The notes: a model not told the origin generated them from the letters alone. A DNA stretch of 35,385 bases from an uncultured Spirochaetia bacterium (GCA_913053665.1 CAJXGR010000001.1:1-35385), one strand, 5' to 3'. Positions 8,457 to 17,244 are shown, counted from the first letter of the stretch. Numbers and translations: made by a program.

Positions 8457-9551
8457 ATGATAAAAAACTATAAATCTATTATTAGTATCATCCTAGTGAT
8501 TTTAACTCTCATAAGTTGTAAGCAAAAGTCGGACCCTCAGAAAGTTAAAGACCTTAGAAATAAGGTCTCAACCCTTCAAAAAGAGATTATCAAACTCAAA
8601 CTTGATCATAAACGCAATGAAATCCTCCATGAGATTGAAATGCGATTATATAATCCCATATCAAAAGAGCGAATCGCTATTCTAAAGGGCTTAGGGTGGT
8701 GTGTCCGTTTTATAGCTGATAACGATCACTTCGACTTTATATTTACGGACTATCTTGAGATGCTCCACGAGTTAACCCTGAATGACAAAGCACCATTCAT
8801 TCAAAAGACAGCCGTTAAACTGGTGAAACTGGCCATGGAAAGAGCCACCAGCCGTTTCGACAAGATATTCTTAAAGGATCATGAGGATAAGTGGGATTTT
8901 ATCAGTATCATCCCATATTTGTATAAATACAAAATAGATAAAGCTCCTTACATCAAGTTTTACGAGAGTTTCCCTAAAGGACATCTGGCCGATCATAAGC
9001 TCACCTTTAATGAGGCCGTTAAAGCACGTAACTATGTAATTTTAGGGGATTATCTCATCGATATTCAGTATGTCCAATTTGCGAAAACCTTTTTTCCTGA
9101 TATGGCCTTTGACCTCCCCACAAACCATTTCCCGGAATACATAAAAAAGATCACCTCCCTTCCTTATGTTCATACTATCAAATCCAATGAAGATGATTAT
9201 AGTAATCAGAACTACTTTCTAACCCACGTTGTTCTTGTTCTGACCCATTTTGGTGAGAAAAAACTAAAGAATGGCCCCCTCGAAACCAGGCTTTTAAAAT
9301 ATCTAAAGGATAACATCCTAGCTGTACGCGATATAGTGAAGGATATGGACCTCTATGCGGAGTTCATCCATTGTTTGAAGTTCTATGGTCTCCATGATTC
9401 CCCCTTAGTGCAGGAAGGAGTCCAATATTTCATTTCAAGGCAGAAGGAGAATGGGAAGTGGGGAGATGAGTCCAAAGAAGAAGGCGATGACCCATACGAA
9501 ATATTCCATCCTACCTGGACAATTATTACTGCTATCAATTACGAAGGTTAA
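8457..9551 (+). CDS. Lipoprotein with coiled coil and terpenoid-cyclase-like C-terminal repeat
   Basis: The N-terminus is a lipoprotein signal with a good lipobox (LIS-C21). A heptad-like coiled coil spans about 30-60. The centre is helical and unrecognised. The last 45 residues hold FISRQKENGKWG and then FHPTWTIITAI. This resembles one QW repeat of the squalene cyclase / prenyltransferase alpha-toroid fold, where Q-x-x-x-G-x-W links helices. Such toroids also occur in non-enzymatic proteins, and no catalytic motif is visible. It follows the TPR gene by 11 bases and is probably co-transcribed. An 8-bp hairpin at 9570-9597 lies after the stop. Confidence 0.72.
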   Translation: MIKNYKSIISIILVILTLISCKQKSDPQKVKDLRNKVSTLQKEIIKLKLDHKRNEILHEIEMRLYNPISKERIAILKGLGWCVRFIADNDHFDFIFTDYLEMLHELTLNDKAPFIQKTAVKLVKLAMERATSRFDKIFLKDHEDKWDFISIIPYLYKYKIDKAPYIKFYESFPKGHLADHKLTFNEAVKARNYVILGDYLIDIQYVQFAKTFFPDMAFDLPTNHFPEYIKKITSLPYVHTIKSNEDDYSNQNYFLTHVVLVLTHFGEKKLKNGPLETRLLKYLKDNILAVRDIVKDMDLYAEFIHCLKFYGLHDSPLVQEGVQYFISRQKENGKWGDESKEEGDDPYEIFHPTWTIITAINYEG

Positions 9552-9569
9552 GGGTTTTTATAAATAGAA

Positions 9570-9597
9570 AACCCCTTCAGCAGGAGCCAAAGGGGTT
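9570..9597. terminator. Hairpin between convergent genes, possible terminator
   Basis: AACCCCTT (9570-9577) pairs perfectly with AAGGGGTT (9590-9597) across a 12-base loop. An upstream AAGGGTTTT (9550-9558) can compete for AAAACCCCTT (9568-9577). There is no T-run on the + side. On the minus side the stem is followed by TTCTATTTAT. It sits between the ends of the 8457 (+) and 9645 (-) genes, so a weak bidirectional terminator is likely. Confidence 0.45.
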
Positions 9598-9644
9598 AAA
9601 AGACATTTAAAATTAAGAGATAATTGCTATCCCTTCAATCACAT

Positions 9645-9899
9645 TTACTTTCCACATGGATTCTTTTTCGCATGTCTTCTTTTATGTCTTCTCTTCTTTC
9701 TTCTTTTCTTTCTTCTCTTTTTTCTTCTCTTCTTTCTCATTTTCTTCTTTTTCTTCATTTTTTTCATGTGATCATAGCCTTTTTTTGCACGGCAAGGATT
9801 ACAAGGATTGTTCTTTTCCTTCTTTACCGCATCATCGCCACACTCAGCAAAGATTCCAAGTGCAAAGATCATCAGAAGCATCAATACGATTTTTTTCAC
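9645..9899 (-). CDS. Exported polycationic miniprotein with NPC motifs
   Basis: An 84-residue protein with a clear hydrophobic export signal (about 1-18). Cys20 follows FAE, which is a poor lipobox, so either signal peptidase could act. The mature part has an NPCNPC pair (Cys33, Cys36), then a run from about 46 to 79 made almost only of Lys, Arg, Met and His with repeated KKRR units, and ends NPCGK (Cys82). The start is GTG at 9899 with GAGGAG eight bases upstream. This clean initiation site and the stop-free signal peptide argue that this strand, not the Ser/Phe shadow frames opposite, is the gene. NPC-repeat Cys proteins exist in other bacteria without known function. Possible roles such as binding LPS, nucleic acid or metal are guesses. 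Confidence 0.68.
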   Translation of the reverse strand: MKKIVLMLLMIFALGIFAECGDDAVKKEKNNPCNPCRAKKGYDHMKKMKKKKKMRKKRRKKRRKKRRKKRRHKRRHAKKNPCGK

Positions 9900-10046
9900 G
9901 ATTCAGTCTCCTCAATTTATTTTTTTTACAATACTATAAAGTTTTTAAATAGAAAAAAACGTTAGAAAACAATAAAAAAATACCATAAATATATTGGTTG
10001 TGATAAAATATGGACTGGTGCTTTCCTGGGGGATGAAGTTATATAC

Positions 10047-10078
10047 TTGACCTACAGCATGTTAGACACATAGGTCAA
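10047..10078. promoter_or_regulatory. Perfect inverted repeat TTGACCTA-N16-TAGGTCAA, likely operator
   Basis: The arms are at 10047-10054 and 10071-10078. The centre lies about 67 bases before the start point expected from the -10 box at 10118-10123, a position typical of class I activator sites. The regulator is not identifiable from the sequence. Confidence 0.45.
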
Positions 10079-10117
10079 TCCCTGGATCGGTAAGAAAGTT
10101 ATTACCAAAACGTTTAG

Positions 10118-10123
10118 TATAAT
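10118..10123 (+). promoter_or_regulatory. Candidate -10 box (TATAAT) for the SDR gene
   Basis: An exact TATAAT, with no recognisable -35 at 16-18 bases spacing (the sequence there is AAAGTT-like). It lies 97 bases before the ATG at 10221. The missing -35 fits an activator-dependent promoter. Confidence 0.4.
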
Positions 10124-10220
10124 TTATACCTCTTTATAGATTTCCTATAAATAAATGATTTTGTCTTGCCAGATTTTATTCATCTCACTATATTAATCCC
10201 AAAACTTTCAATGGCTATCT

Positions 10221-11183
10221 ATGAACAACAAGATTTTAGTGACAGGAGCTACAGGATTTCTTGGCTCAAATATCGTGGCAGAACTCATCCGAGACAATCA
10301 ATATCCCAAATTATTTGTAAGGGATCCCAAGAAGCTGGATAAAAAATTAGATGGACTAGAAGTCGTTGTAGGAGATCTAAGAGATAAAAAGCTGGTAGAG
10401 AAGTCAATGGACGGTTGTAATCAAGTGATTCATTGTGCAGGCTTCGTGTCCCTCTACCCTAAAGATCGCAAACTCCTCTTTGATCTGAATTATCAGGTCA
10501 GTCTCAATGTTTTTCAGGGAGCCATGAAACAGAATATTGAAAAGCTTATCTATACAAGTTCAAGCTCCTGCCTCGGAGCCTACTACTCTTCTGATATGAA
10601 GGACAAGTTAGAAGCCTCCGAATTAGATGTCCCTTACGTCCAATCAAAGCTTTTAGCGATGAACGAAGCTTTGAATCACTACAAGAAAGGACTCCCTGTA
10701 GTTATACTATGTCCTACCCTTATTTTAGGAGAAGGAGACTGGAAACTTACCTCTTCAGAACTAATCTATCGCTTCCTAAGAAGAGAAATACCGGCTTATT
10801 TGGAGGGTGGACTGAATCCTGTCCATGTCACGGATGTGGCTTTGGCTCATATAAAGGCTTTAAAGTATGGACAACCGGGTGAAGTCTATACCATTGCAGG
10901 TTCCAAGAACTTTAGTATCCGAGATCTCTTTATGGAACTTGAAAGGCTGAGTGGTATCAAGGCTCCAAAAGCTAAAATACCTTTGTGGTTCGCTAAAACC
11001 CTGGCTTTCCTTAACGAGAGTCTATCCAGGACTCCAAAAATTACCAGAGCGGCTGTTCTGATGGGCCATTTATACTGGTACTTTGATAACAGGAAAATGA
11101 TCACAGAGCTTCACGTTACGCCAAGAGACTCCAAAACGACCCTCGAGAAATCCATCAGGTGGCTTAAGAATGAGATGCTTTAA
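10221..11183 (+). CDS. NAD(P)-dependent SDR epimerase/reductase (dihydroflavonol-reductase-like)
   Basis: An extended short-chain dehydrogenase/reductase of 320 residues. The N-terminal Rossmann motif is TGATGFLG (8-15, GxxGxxG), followed by an acidic/aromatic beta-strand and GDLRD (51-55). The catalytic pair is Tyr139 and Lys143 (YVQSK) with Ser residues at 113-116. PVHVTDVALAHI near 200 is typical of the dihydroflavonol-4-reductase / 3-beta-hydroxysteroid / hopanoid-associated (HpnA-like) subgroup. The substrate is unknown; sugar, sterol-like or lipid substrates are all possible. The 3' end overlaps the HEAT-repeat lipoprotein start by 14 bases, so the two are coupled. The start has only a weak Shine-Dalgarno. 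Confidence 0.85.
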   Translation: MNNKILVTGATGFLGSNIVAELIRDNQYPKLFVRDPKKLDKKLDGLEVVVGDLRDKKLVEKSMDGCNQVIHCAGFVSLYPKDRKLLFDLNYQVSLNVFQGAMKQNIEKLIYTSSSSCLGAYYSSDMKDKLEASELDVPYVQSKLLAMNEALNHYKKGLPVVILCPTLILGEGDWKLTSSELIYRFLRREIPAYLEGGLNPVHVTDVALAHIKALKYGQPGEVYTIAGSKNFSIRDLFMELERLSGIKAPKAKIPLWFAKTLAFLNESLSRTPKITRAAVLMGHLYWYFDNRKMITELHVTPRDSKTTLEKSIRWLKNEML

Positions 11184-13308
11184 AATACTCACTTATTGCT
11201 TTTTAATTTCTCTCATATTTGGATGCACACCCCTTAAGGACCCTGTGGACAAGAAAGAGAAGGCTGTTGAAATCAGTGTCCAACGTCTTGATGAGAGTTT
11301 TGCCACGGCAAAGACCAGTGAGAAGCTGGAAATCCTTGATGATCTTAAAAAGCTGGAGGAGCCAAAAGCCGCCATCATCCTGATTCGAGCCATGTATAGC
11401 TCCAGAAAAAGAGTGCGTCAAAGGGCTATGGAGGTCTTTGATCTGTATCGATGGATTATTTTAAGGGACTTAAATATCAATTATTACGACCATTTAGATG
11501 ATTTGTTCAGACAATACCCTCTCATTATCCTTGATCAGATGGGTTATAAACAGGAATACCTGGATTTTATCGATGATCTGGAAAATAAAGGCCGTCGCGT
11601 TCAGTTTTACAAAAAAAATCCCCTGCGTTTTCTCCTTAAATCTAAAATACTTTATAAGATAATGGAAAAGCTTACAGAGAGTGAGGATAAGAGGATTGTA
11701 CAATTTTGGGCGGCCTGGATCACTGGTGAGATGGGCCTTGACTCGGAGATTTTTTACCTGATGTCGGCTGTTAAAAGCCGTAAGCCTGACAGACCAGTGT
11801 ATAACCTGAAATGTTCAGCTTTATGGGCGTTGGCAAAAATGAAACGAAGAGAGTGGAGCTTATTACTGGTTGACCTGATTAAAAATAAGAATCCTTATCT
11901 ACAGGAGTTGACGGCTATCTCTGCTGGAAAGATTTATGAGTCTAAATTCTCACCCCTCTTCCTTGACTTACTCTATTCCCAAAAGGATTTCATCACTCCT
12001 CAGCTTAAAATGGGGATCCTGTGGACTTTAACAGCCATGAAAGACAGGAACCTTGTCCCTTTCGCTAAATCGATCACCTACGTGGATGATAGCCCCTGGA
12101 TACGTATTCTCCGCCTATGGTCTCTATACATTCTTGGCTTGAACAAAGCACCCCATATTCTTGTTCAGTCCTTATTTGATTCCAACCTATACATACGTGA
12201 AGTAGCCTTGAAAGTAGTACAAAAGATGGATGACTCATCTATTGCCCATGATCTCTATCCACTGCTTAAGGATAAGTCGGCCAAGATAAGGATAAAGACT
12301 CTTAAACTATTGGCCAGGTGGGAAATCAAGGAGGCAACACTCGAAATAATCCCTCTCCTTCAAGACAAAAAGAAAGATGTAGTAAACCAAACGATTAAGA
12401 CTTTAGGGGAGTTAGCCTCCAAAAATGCGACACAGCCACTGATCCGTGTGATACAGCAGGACGATTACACAATGGGCCAAAAAGCTTTGGCAGTCGAAGC
12501 CCTTATTGAGACTGAAGATCCCAGGGCATTTAAGCCTGTTCTTAGCTTCTATCAGATAAGCCTTAAATCAAAGAAGTCTAAAGCTGTAGTGAAAGAGGAA
12601 TTTCCTGACCTCTCTCTTGTCATTACTTCTCTGGCGGATAAAGATCAGCTTCTTGAACTCCTTAAATCCTCTTCGGATGACATAAAAATAGAAGCCATTC
12701 GCTCCATCCCCTACTTTAAAAAGGACTTTCAGGATTACGATTTTATCATTCCCTTGATGAAAGGGTCGTCAAAAGAGGTCATAATCGCTATTGTCCGTCT
12801 CATTGGAGATCTGAAATATCAGAAAGCTCTCAAACTCTTAAAGAGCCTGATAAAATCAAAGAAGGTTAAAGGAAACATACGTACAGAAGCTATCCGATCT
12901 TTAGGGAAACTTAAGAATAGAAAAGGTCGACAAGTCCTAATAGATCTCATCGACGCTTTGAATCAGGAAGATAAACTCGCCGCCATCGAAGCTCTTGGTT
13001 ATTTGGGTGACAGGAAGGTTGCTTCAGCCCTAAAAGATGCCTACATCCACAGTCGATCCAGGAAAGAAAAGATTCTAATCATCCTTTCCCTTGTCCTCCT
13101 TGATCGAGTCCGATCAAAAGATTTAAAAGACTTAATGGATCTTATACAAGACCCATCTGATCAATTAAAAGACTTTGTAGAAGAGTATCTGGATAGAATG
13201 CCGATAAAAATGAGAACTCGGCTCATTCGTTCGATCCTTAGTCAGTTGGGGCCTATCTATGAAAAGCAAATCAAGGATTTTTTTAATGGCCCTGAGGAAG
13301 AAGGTTAG
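11170..13308 (+). CDS. HEAT-repeat lipoprotein
   Basis: A 712-residue lipoprotein: signal peptide with lipobox IFG-C19, then a nearly continuous array of HEAT-like helix pairs (about residues 45-690). Units such as KAAIILIRAMYSSRKRVRQR, ALWALAKMKRREWSLLLVDL and RTEAIRSLGKLKNRKGRQVL repeat every 30-40 residues. HEAT solenoids are protein-binding scaffolds. Attached to a membrane they may organise envelope complexes, but no partner is known. The ATG at 11170 lies within the end of the SDR gene (14-base overlap). The 116-residue gene 59 bases downstream may share the transcript. Confidence 0.8.
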   Translation: MRCFKILTYCFLISLIFGCTPLKDPVDKKEKAVEISVQRLDESFATAKTSEKLEILDDLKKLEEPKAAIILIRAMYSSRKRVRQRAMEVFDLYRWIILRDLNINYYDHLDDLFRQYPLIILDQMGYKQEYLDFIDDLENKGRRVQFYKKNPLRFLLKSKILYKIMEKLTESEDKRIVQFWAAWITGEMGLDSEIFYLMSAVKSRKPDRPVYNLKCSALWALAKMKRREWSLLLVDLIKNKNPYLQELTAISAGKIYESKFSPLFLDLLYSQKDFITPQLKMGILWTLTAMKDRNLVPFAKSITYVDDSPWIRILRLWSLYILGLNKAPHILVQSLFDSNLYIREVALKVVQKMDDSSIAHDLYPLLKDKSAKIRIKTLKLLARWEIKEATLEIIPLLQDKKKDVVNQTIKTLGELASKNATQPLIRVIQQDDYTMGQKALAVEALIETEDPRAFKPVLSFYQISLKSKKSKAVVKEEFPDLSLVITSLADKDQLLELLKSSSDDIKIEAIRSIPYFKKDFQDYDFIIPLMKGSSKEVIIAIVRLIGDLKYQKALKLLKSLIKSKKVKGNIRTEAIRSLGKLKNRKGRQVLIDLIDALNQEDKLAAIEALGYLGDRKVASALKDAYIHSRSRKEKILIILSLVLLDRVRSKDLKDLMDLIQDPSDQLKDFVEEYLDRMPIKMRTRLIRSILSQLGPIYEKQIKDFFNGPEEEG

Positions 13309-13367
13309 AAAGCAGACTATGGCGATTTTATCTGTGTCAAAGTGAAGCACAGAATCAGGAGGTCAGA

Positions 13368-13718
13368 GTGATTTCAGGAATGAATATTGACAAGTTCTTA
13401 AAAGACTGTATTAAGCAATATCCCAACTCCCTTGTGATGCAGTTTGCCAATCTGAAAGCCCAAAAAGAGATTATGAAGTTCATGATTCATGACTTTCTCC
13501 CAGAGTGGAAGAAGGCTGTCACCCGGTACATGGATGACAAAGGCCTAAGAGAACTGGATGAAGACGTTATCCTTCAGGAGATTCACGCTAAACTCTATCT
13601 AGAAAAGGGCTTTTCAGCCAAAGAAAGTGAACTCTTCAAAAACTCTGATCCTGAAGGCCATAAAAGGTTTATGGAAAAGGGTGTTCGCCAGGCTATGGAT
13701 CACAAAAATCCTGACTGA
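13368..13718 (+). CDS. Small cytoplasmic protein of unknown function
   Basis: 116 residues, no signal peptide or membrane segment, mostly charged helix, rich in Lys, Asp, Glu and Met. I recognise no domain. The start is GTG at 13368, because a perfect AGGAGG (13357-13362) lies five bases upstream. The in-frame ATG at 13380 has no properly spaced Shine-Dalgarno. It follows the HEAT lipoprotein by 59 bases on the same strand. The stop is two bases from the stop of the convergent glycosyltransferase gene. Confidence 0.7.
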   Translation: MISGMNIDKFLKDCIKQYPNSLVMQFANLKAQKEIMKFMIHDFLPEWKKAVTRYMDDKGLRELDEDVILQEIHAKLYLEKGFSAKESELFKNSDPEGHKRFMEKGVRQAMDHKNPD

Positions 13719-13720
13719 TC

Positions 13721-14761
13721 CTATGAACTATCAATAGATCGTGTCTTATACAGTCGTATCCATTCTCGAATTGCCTCTTTCAATGATACAATCACCTTCT
13801 GTTTGAACAATTTCCTGTCAGAAACCTTTCGCATCTTTTGGACAAACCTTCTATTGCGAGCCATTGTAGGTAAGAGGTAAATAACAGACCCATAGGCTTT
13901 TATAATAGACCACATACTTTGGTATTTAAAGCGAAAAGCGAAAGCAACAAGTTGAAGAGTGTGGTAAATCAAGTTAAATACCATTGGAATCAATAGATAG
14001 GTCAGTTGATAGTTCTTCAAAACGTTCAACATACTGTTACGTGTCCCGTAAAAGAGTCGGAAGGGGTTCTCTTTGGCTCCCCCGGATGTTCCGCCAAACT
14101 TGTGATAGACCACCGATTCAGGAACGTAAACCACACGATAGCCTATGAGCCAATAACGCCAACATAAGTCGATATCCTCAAAATATAGAAAGTAAGAGGG
14201 GTCAAAACCACCTAAGTCTATAAAGGTTTGCTTTTTAACCATCATAGAAGCACCACACACGGCTCCCTTGTCCTCCTGGACATTGTATTCCTCCCTGTCA
14301 TCATTTAGAAAGCCGATGTCATAGCCCTGGCCGTTGAAAACAATATTGCCTCCTGCCGAATTCACCTTCTCAGGATGATCATAGAATAGTAACTTGCTAC
14401 CCACTACTCCCACACCAGGATCCCTTGTCATAACCTCATGCAAAGCCTTTAACCACCCCTTTTCGACCTTCGTGTCATTGTTTAAAAAGACGATATACTC
14501 CCCTAAAACCTCTTCAACTCCCAAATTATTCCCCATGGCAAAGCCGTAATTCTGATCCAGCGAAACGATACGGATTTCAGGAAACTCCCGTTTCATATAC
14601 TCACAGCTTCCGTCTTCTGACTGGTTATCTAAAAACAATATTTCATAATCCCTAGCCTCAGACGCTAAAAGAGATTCAAAACACTCCTTTAAATACTTCT
14701 TACCATTATAATTCAAGACTAATACTGAAATCTTTGGTGGATCACTCATGAACGGTTCCAT
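13721..14761 (-). CDS. Family 2 glycosyltransferase (rhamnosyltransferase-like)
   Basis: A GT-A inverting glycosyltransferase of 346 residues. The N-terminal strand is ISVLVLNYNG (11-20), the nucleotide/metal site is NND at 94-96 (FLNNDTKVEKGWL) and the catalytic/acceptor segment is EDIDLCWR (195-202) followed by HKFGGTSG. This pattern is that of dTDP-rhamnose-type transferases of O-antigen and exopolysaccharide loci. A hydrophobic segment near 253-277 probably anchors it to the inner membrane. The start could be ATG 14761, or ATG 14749 (MSDPP...), which gives the common ATGAGTGA overlap with the upstream gene. The longer form is listed. It is co-transcribed with the glycosyltransferase upstream. 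Confidence 0.88.
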   Translation of the reverse strand: MEPFMSDPPKISVLVLNYNGKKYLKECFESLLASEARDYEILFLDNQSEDGSCEYMKREFPEIRIVSLDQNYGFAMGNNLGVEEVLGEYIVFLNNDTKVEKGWLKALHEVMTRDPGVGVVGSKLLFYDHPEKVNSAGGNIVFNGQGYDIGFLNDDREEYNVQEDKGAVCGASMMVKKQTFIDLGGFDPSYFLYFEDIDLCWRYWLIGYRVVYVPESVVYHKFGGTSGGAKENPFRLFYGTRNSMLNVLKNYQLTYLLIPMVFNLIYHTLQLVAFAFRFKYQSMWSIIKAYGSVIYLLPTMARNRRFVQKMRKVSDRKLFKQKVIVSLKEAIREWIRLYKTRSIDSS

Positions 14762-15980
14762 TTTTCCCCGTAAACCTTGTTTGACTACCCTTTAAGACTG
14801 ATAACAAGTTCCTTATAGATATCTGTCCCCTTAAGACTCTAATCACCAAGCGAAATCCTCCAAGAGCGTAGGACAGAACCCATAGAACCCTGGAATACCG
14901 AATAATCTTTATAAGACGATGTTTTAAGGATTGCAATTCCTCTTGACTCATCTGAGAGATGCCATCATCCTCGATTTTGGAGATCAGTTCCTGCCATTTT
15001 TGAGTGGCGTATTTTAGATCATAATGCTGACAGACTGTCTTGTACGCCTGATCTTGTAATTCTTTTCGCATGCCTGTATCTTTCATAAGCTTATGGATAG
15101 CCTTTTCCCAGGCTTCCCTGGTGTTATCCACAAGGAGAGCGTTGATCTCATCTTTAATAGGATCGATATTATAGGGTGGAACATTGCTATATATACCAGC
15201 GATCCCCAGAGCCGAGTACTCAACAAACTTGATCACGGATTTATGGGCATGAAAGTCTGTTTCTTCCAGGGGAACAAGAGCAATATCGATCCTCAGATCC
15301 TCTACAGCCTCAAGATACGCCGTATAGGGGAAGATAAATCCCAATGAGTAGACGTTGTCATTCATCAGTAGATCAGCAGATGGCACCGTGCCAATGATAT
15401 AAAACTCTACATCGTTTAACTTTAACAGACTCTTCAAGAGATTGATAAATGGGTCTTTAAAGGTCGTCAGTTTAAAATAATCGATACTCACCAGTAAGAT
15501 ACGGGTTTTATCTTTAGCCCTATTCGGCTGATGATGCCATCTGGAGACGTTGATTGTATTCTCGATCACTCTCACACTACTATTATATTGAATATACTTT
15601 TCTTTCAGCCTCTGAGTGGAGGTAGTCAGATATATAGACTGTTTTAAGAAATAGATGATTCGTTCTTTGTCCTTATGGGTCAAGGAGATGAGAGAATTTA
15701 GTGGCAGGGACAGGAGATCGTCATCAATATCGTATACAAGGACTTTTCCAAATTGAAGTGCCACGTCAGCTAATTCCTTGGATATTGGGTCAAAAGTCCT
15801 TTGAAACACTATGATCTTCGCTGATATAAAGTCACTCACTAATTCGCGGGATAATCCCCTATAACTCTCAATAATCTTGTAAGATGAGGATTTTAAGGCC
15901 TTAAATACATTCACTAAACGGATTTCAGCTGATGGATCTATTTTTCTGACGATTATCAATATTTCTGGATTATCTCTCAC
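14742..15980 (-). CDS. Glycosyltransferase, GT-B fold (group 1-like)
   Basis: A 412-residue protein. The N-terminal half includes VYDIDDDLLSLP (about 93-104), a motif seen in a set of large surface-polysaccharide glycosyltransferases. The C-terminal half has a GT4-like nucleotide-sugar site, DIALVPLEETDFHAHKSVIK then EYSALGIAGIYSN, in which the E-x7-E element is modified to a Lys-Phe-x-Glu arrangement. The start is GTG at 15980 with AGGAAG four bases upstream. It overlaps the GT2 gene, so the two probably act in one surface-glycan pathway. The sugar and acceptor are unknown. Confidence 0.8.
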   Translation of the reverse strand: MRDNPEILIIVRKIDPSAEIRLVNVFKALKSSSYKIIESYRGLSRELVSDFISAKIIVFQRTFDPISKELADVALQFGKVLVYDIDDDLLSLPLNSLISLTHKDKERIIYFLKQSIYLTTSTQRLKEKYIQYNSSVRVIENTINVSRWHHQPNRAKDKTRILLVSIDYFKLTTFKDPFINLLKSLLKLNDVEFYIIGTVPSADLLMNDNVYSLGFIFPYTAYLEAVEDLRIDIALVPLEETDFHAHKSVIKFVEYSALGIAGIYSNVPPYNIDPIKDEINALLVDNTREAWEKAIHKLMKDTGMRKELQDQAYKTVCQHYDLKYATQKWQELISKIEDDGISQMSQEELQSLKHRLIKIIRYSRVLWVLSYALGGFRLVIRVLRGQISIRNLLSVLKGSQTRFTGKNGTVHE

Positions 15981-16084
15981 AAATCTTCCTAAGAGTTATT
16001 TCACTATAGGTTCATAGTTCTTGGATCTAAGGAATAATAAATCTATATCTATCCCTATTGTAAAGCTTTTTTTGATAATCTGTC

Positions 16085-16113
16085 TTGCATATTTTCTGTA
16101 AATCCATTATATT
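16085..16113 (+). promoter_or_regulatory. Sigma70-type promoter for the 16147 lipoprotein
   Basis: TTGCAT (16085-16090), a 17-base spacer and TATATT (16108-16113). The predicted start point near 16120 gives a short leader ending in GGGGAG six bases before ATG 16147. Confidence 0.6.
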
Positions 16114-16146
16114 GCTTAATATTAAACTTGAAATGGGGAGTGTTTT

Positions 16147-17244
16147 ATGTACCGAATTATACGTATCATCCTAGTTTTACTTCTTTCATTTGTGTATCTA
16201 ACTAGTTGCAGTAAAGATAAAAAAGAAAGTCCAAAGAAATACCTGTCTGTTGAAAGTCGATCTGATAATACGACTAAGTCAAAGGATAAGCCGCTTATTG
16301 CCAAATCTGACAGCCTGAAGGAGACTATAAATAGTCCTAGTAATCCTATAAACCTTTACCAATTACCAGGTTGGTCAAAGAATGTTTTCTTTTTAAACTT
16401 CAAAACACTCCTCACAAATCCCATGTTCTCAAATGAGATCTCTTCAAACCGTCAATTTGCCTTCATGAAGGGAGCTTTACAAAAGTTTGGCATCCAGAAA
16501 CCTAGTGACATTGGAAAGGTATATCTATGTACGGCGGATATCAATCCTAATCAACTCAAGCGAAAAAAATATCCCGATTTAGCCCTCCTGGTCGAAGTGA
16601 ATTACGATGAGACAAAGTTAATACAAGGATTACAGGGCTATGCCATGAAAGATAAGGATCAATTGATTAAAGAAAAAAAAGAAGATTATACCATTATTTA
16701 TCCCAAAAAACACGCACAGCAATTTAAAGTCGCTCTCTTGAAGGGTAAAATTATTATCGCCACGTCATCAAAAATTGAGTCTCTCGTACAACAAGTCCTA
16801 AAAGGTGGGGAAGGTTCTGGCCTCTCAAAGAACAATCGACTTGAAACTGCAGTGAACTCATTGAAAGACAGTAATTTACTATGGGGCGTTATAAATATCA
16901 ATAGCAACATGAAAAAGCTCTTTAATAAAACTAAAAGGCCTAAAGGAAAGGCATTAACCTACTTTAAGCAATTGAAGGAAGTGATCAAGCAGCTAGAACT
17001 TGTCCAGCTATCTATTCATGTGGATAATAAGCTCAAATTGACCCTGTCTGGTGTCCACAAGGATGAAAAGTCGGCTAAACAACTGGTAGAACTCCTGAAG
17101 AAACTAAAAAAGGATTCTCCGGTTCATTACAACGAACAGATCAGCCAAAAAGGAAAGACAGCCGAAATCACTGTCTCTCTCACAAAAGAACAAATTGTTC
17201 AAGGTTACACGCAGTTTATTGGTGTTGGTTCGGGCAAAAGGTAA
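16147..17244 (+). CDS. Lipoprotein of unknown function, possibly DUF3352-like
   Basis: A 365-residue lipoprotein with a good lipobox (LTS-C21) and a Ser/Lys/Asp-rich linker (about 22-62). The folded part is a soluble alpha/beta domain, with KVYLCTADINP near 119-129 and KIIIATSSKIESLVQQVLKG near 200-219. That wording resembles the exported DUF3352-like protein at 2126. No catalytic motif is visible. Translation start: ATG 16147 with GGGGAG six bases upstream. It has its own promoter and stands alone between minus-strand genes. No strong terminator follows; only a 7-bp TAAAGAC/GTCTTTA pair (17242-17281) is present. Confidence 0.75.
   Translation: MYRIIRIILVLLLSFVYLTSCSKDKKESPKKYLSVESRSDNTTKSKDKPLIAKSDSLKETINSPSNPINLYQLPGWSKNVFFLNFKTLLTNPMFSNEISSNRQFAFMKGALQKFGIQKPSDIGKVYLCTADINPNQLKRKKYPDLALLVEVNYDETKLIQGLQGYAMKDKDQLIKEKKEDYTIIYPKKHAQQFKVALLKGKIIIATSSKIESLVQQVLKGGEGSGLSKNNRLETAVNSLKDSNLLWGVININSNMKKLFNKTKRPKGKALTYFKQLKEVIKQLELVQLSIHVDNKLKLTLSGVHKDEKSAKQLVELLKKLKKDSPVHYNEQISQKGKTAEITVSLTKEQIVQGYTQFIGVGSGKR

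Larger units (their letters stand above)
9900..10220. other. Intergenic region of 321 bases holding divergent upstream regions
   Basis: No open frame of note. It contains the Shine-Dalgarno of the minus-strand miniprotein (next to 9899), an A/T-rich stretch at 9915-10010, a perfect inverted repeat at 10047-10078 and a consensus -10 at 10118-10123 facing the SDR gene. No tRNA or riboswitch fold is recognised. Confidence 0.6.

Noticed and set aside
9624..9965. Open frames on the + strand opposite the polycation gene
   Set aside because: They encode Ser/Phe/Leu low-complexity from the polypyrimidine tract and have no ribosome site; the minus strand has a signal peptide and a good GTG start.
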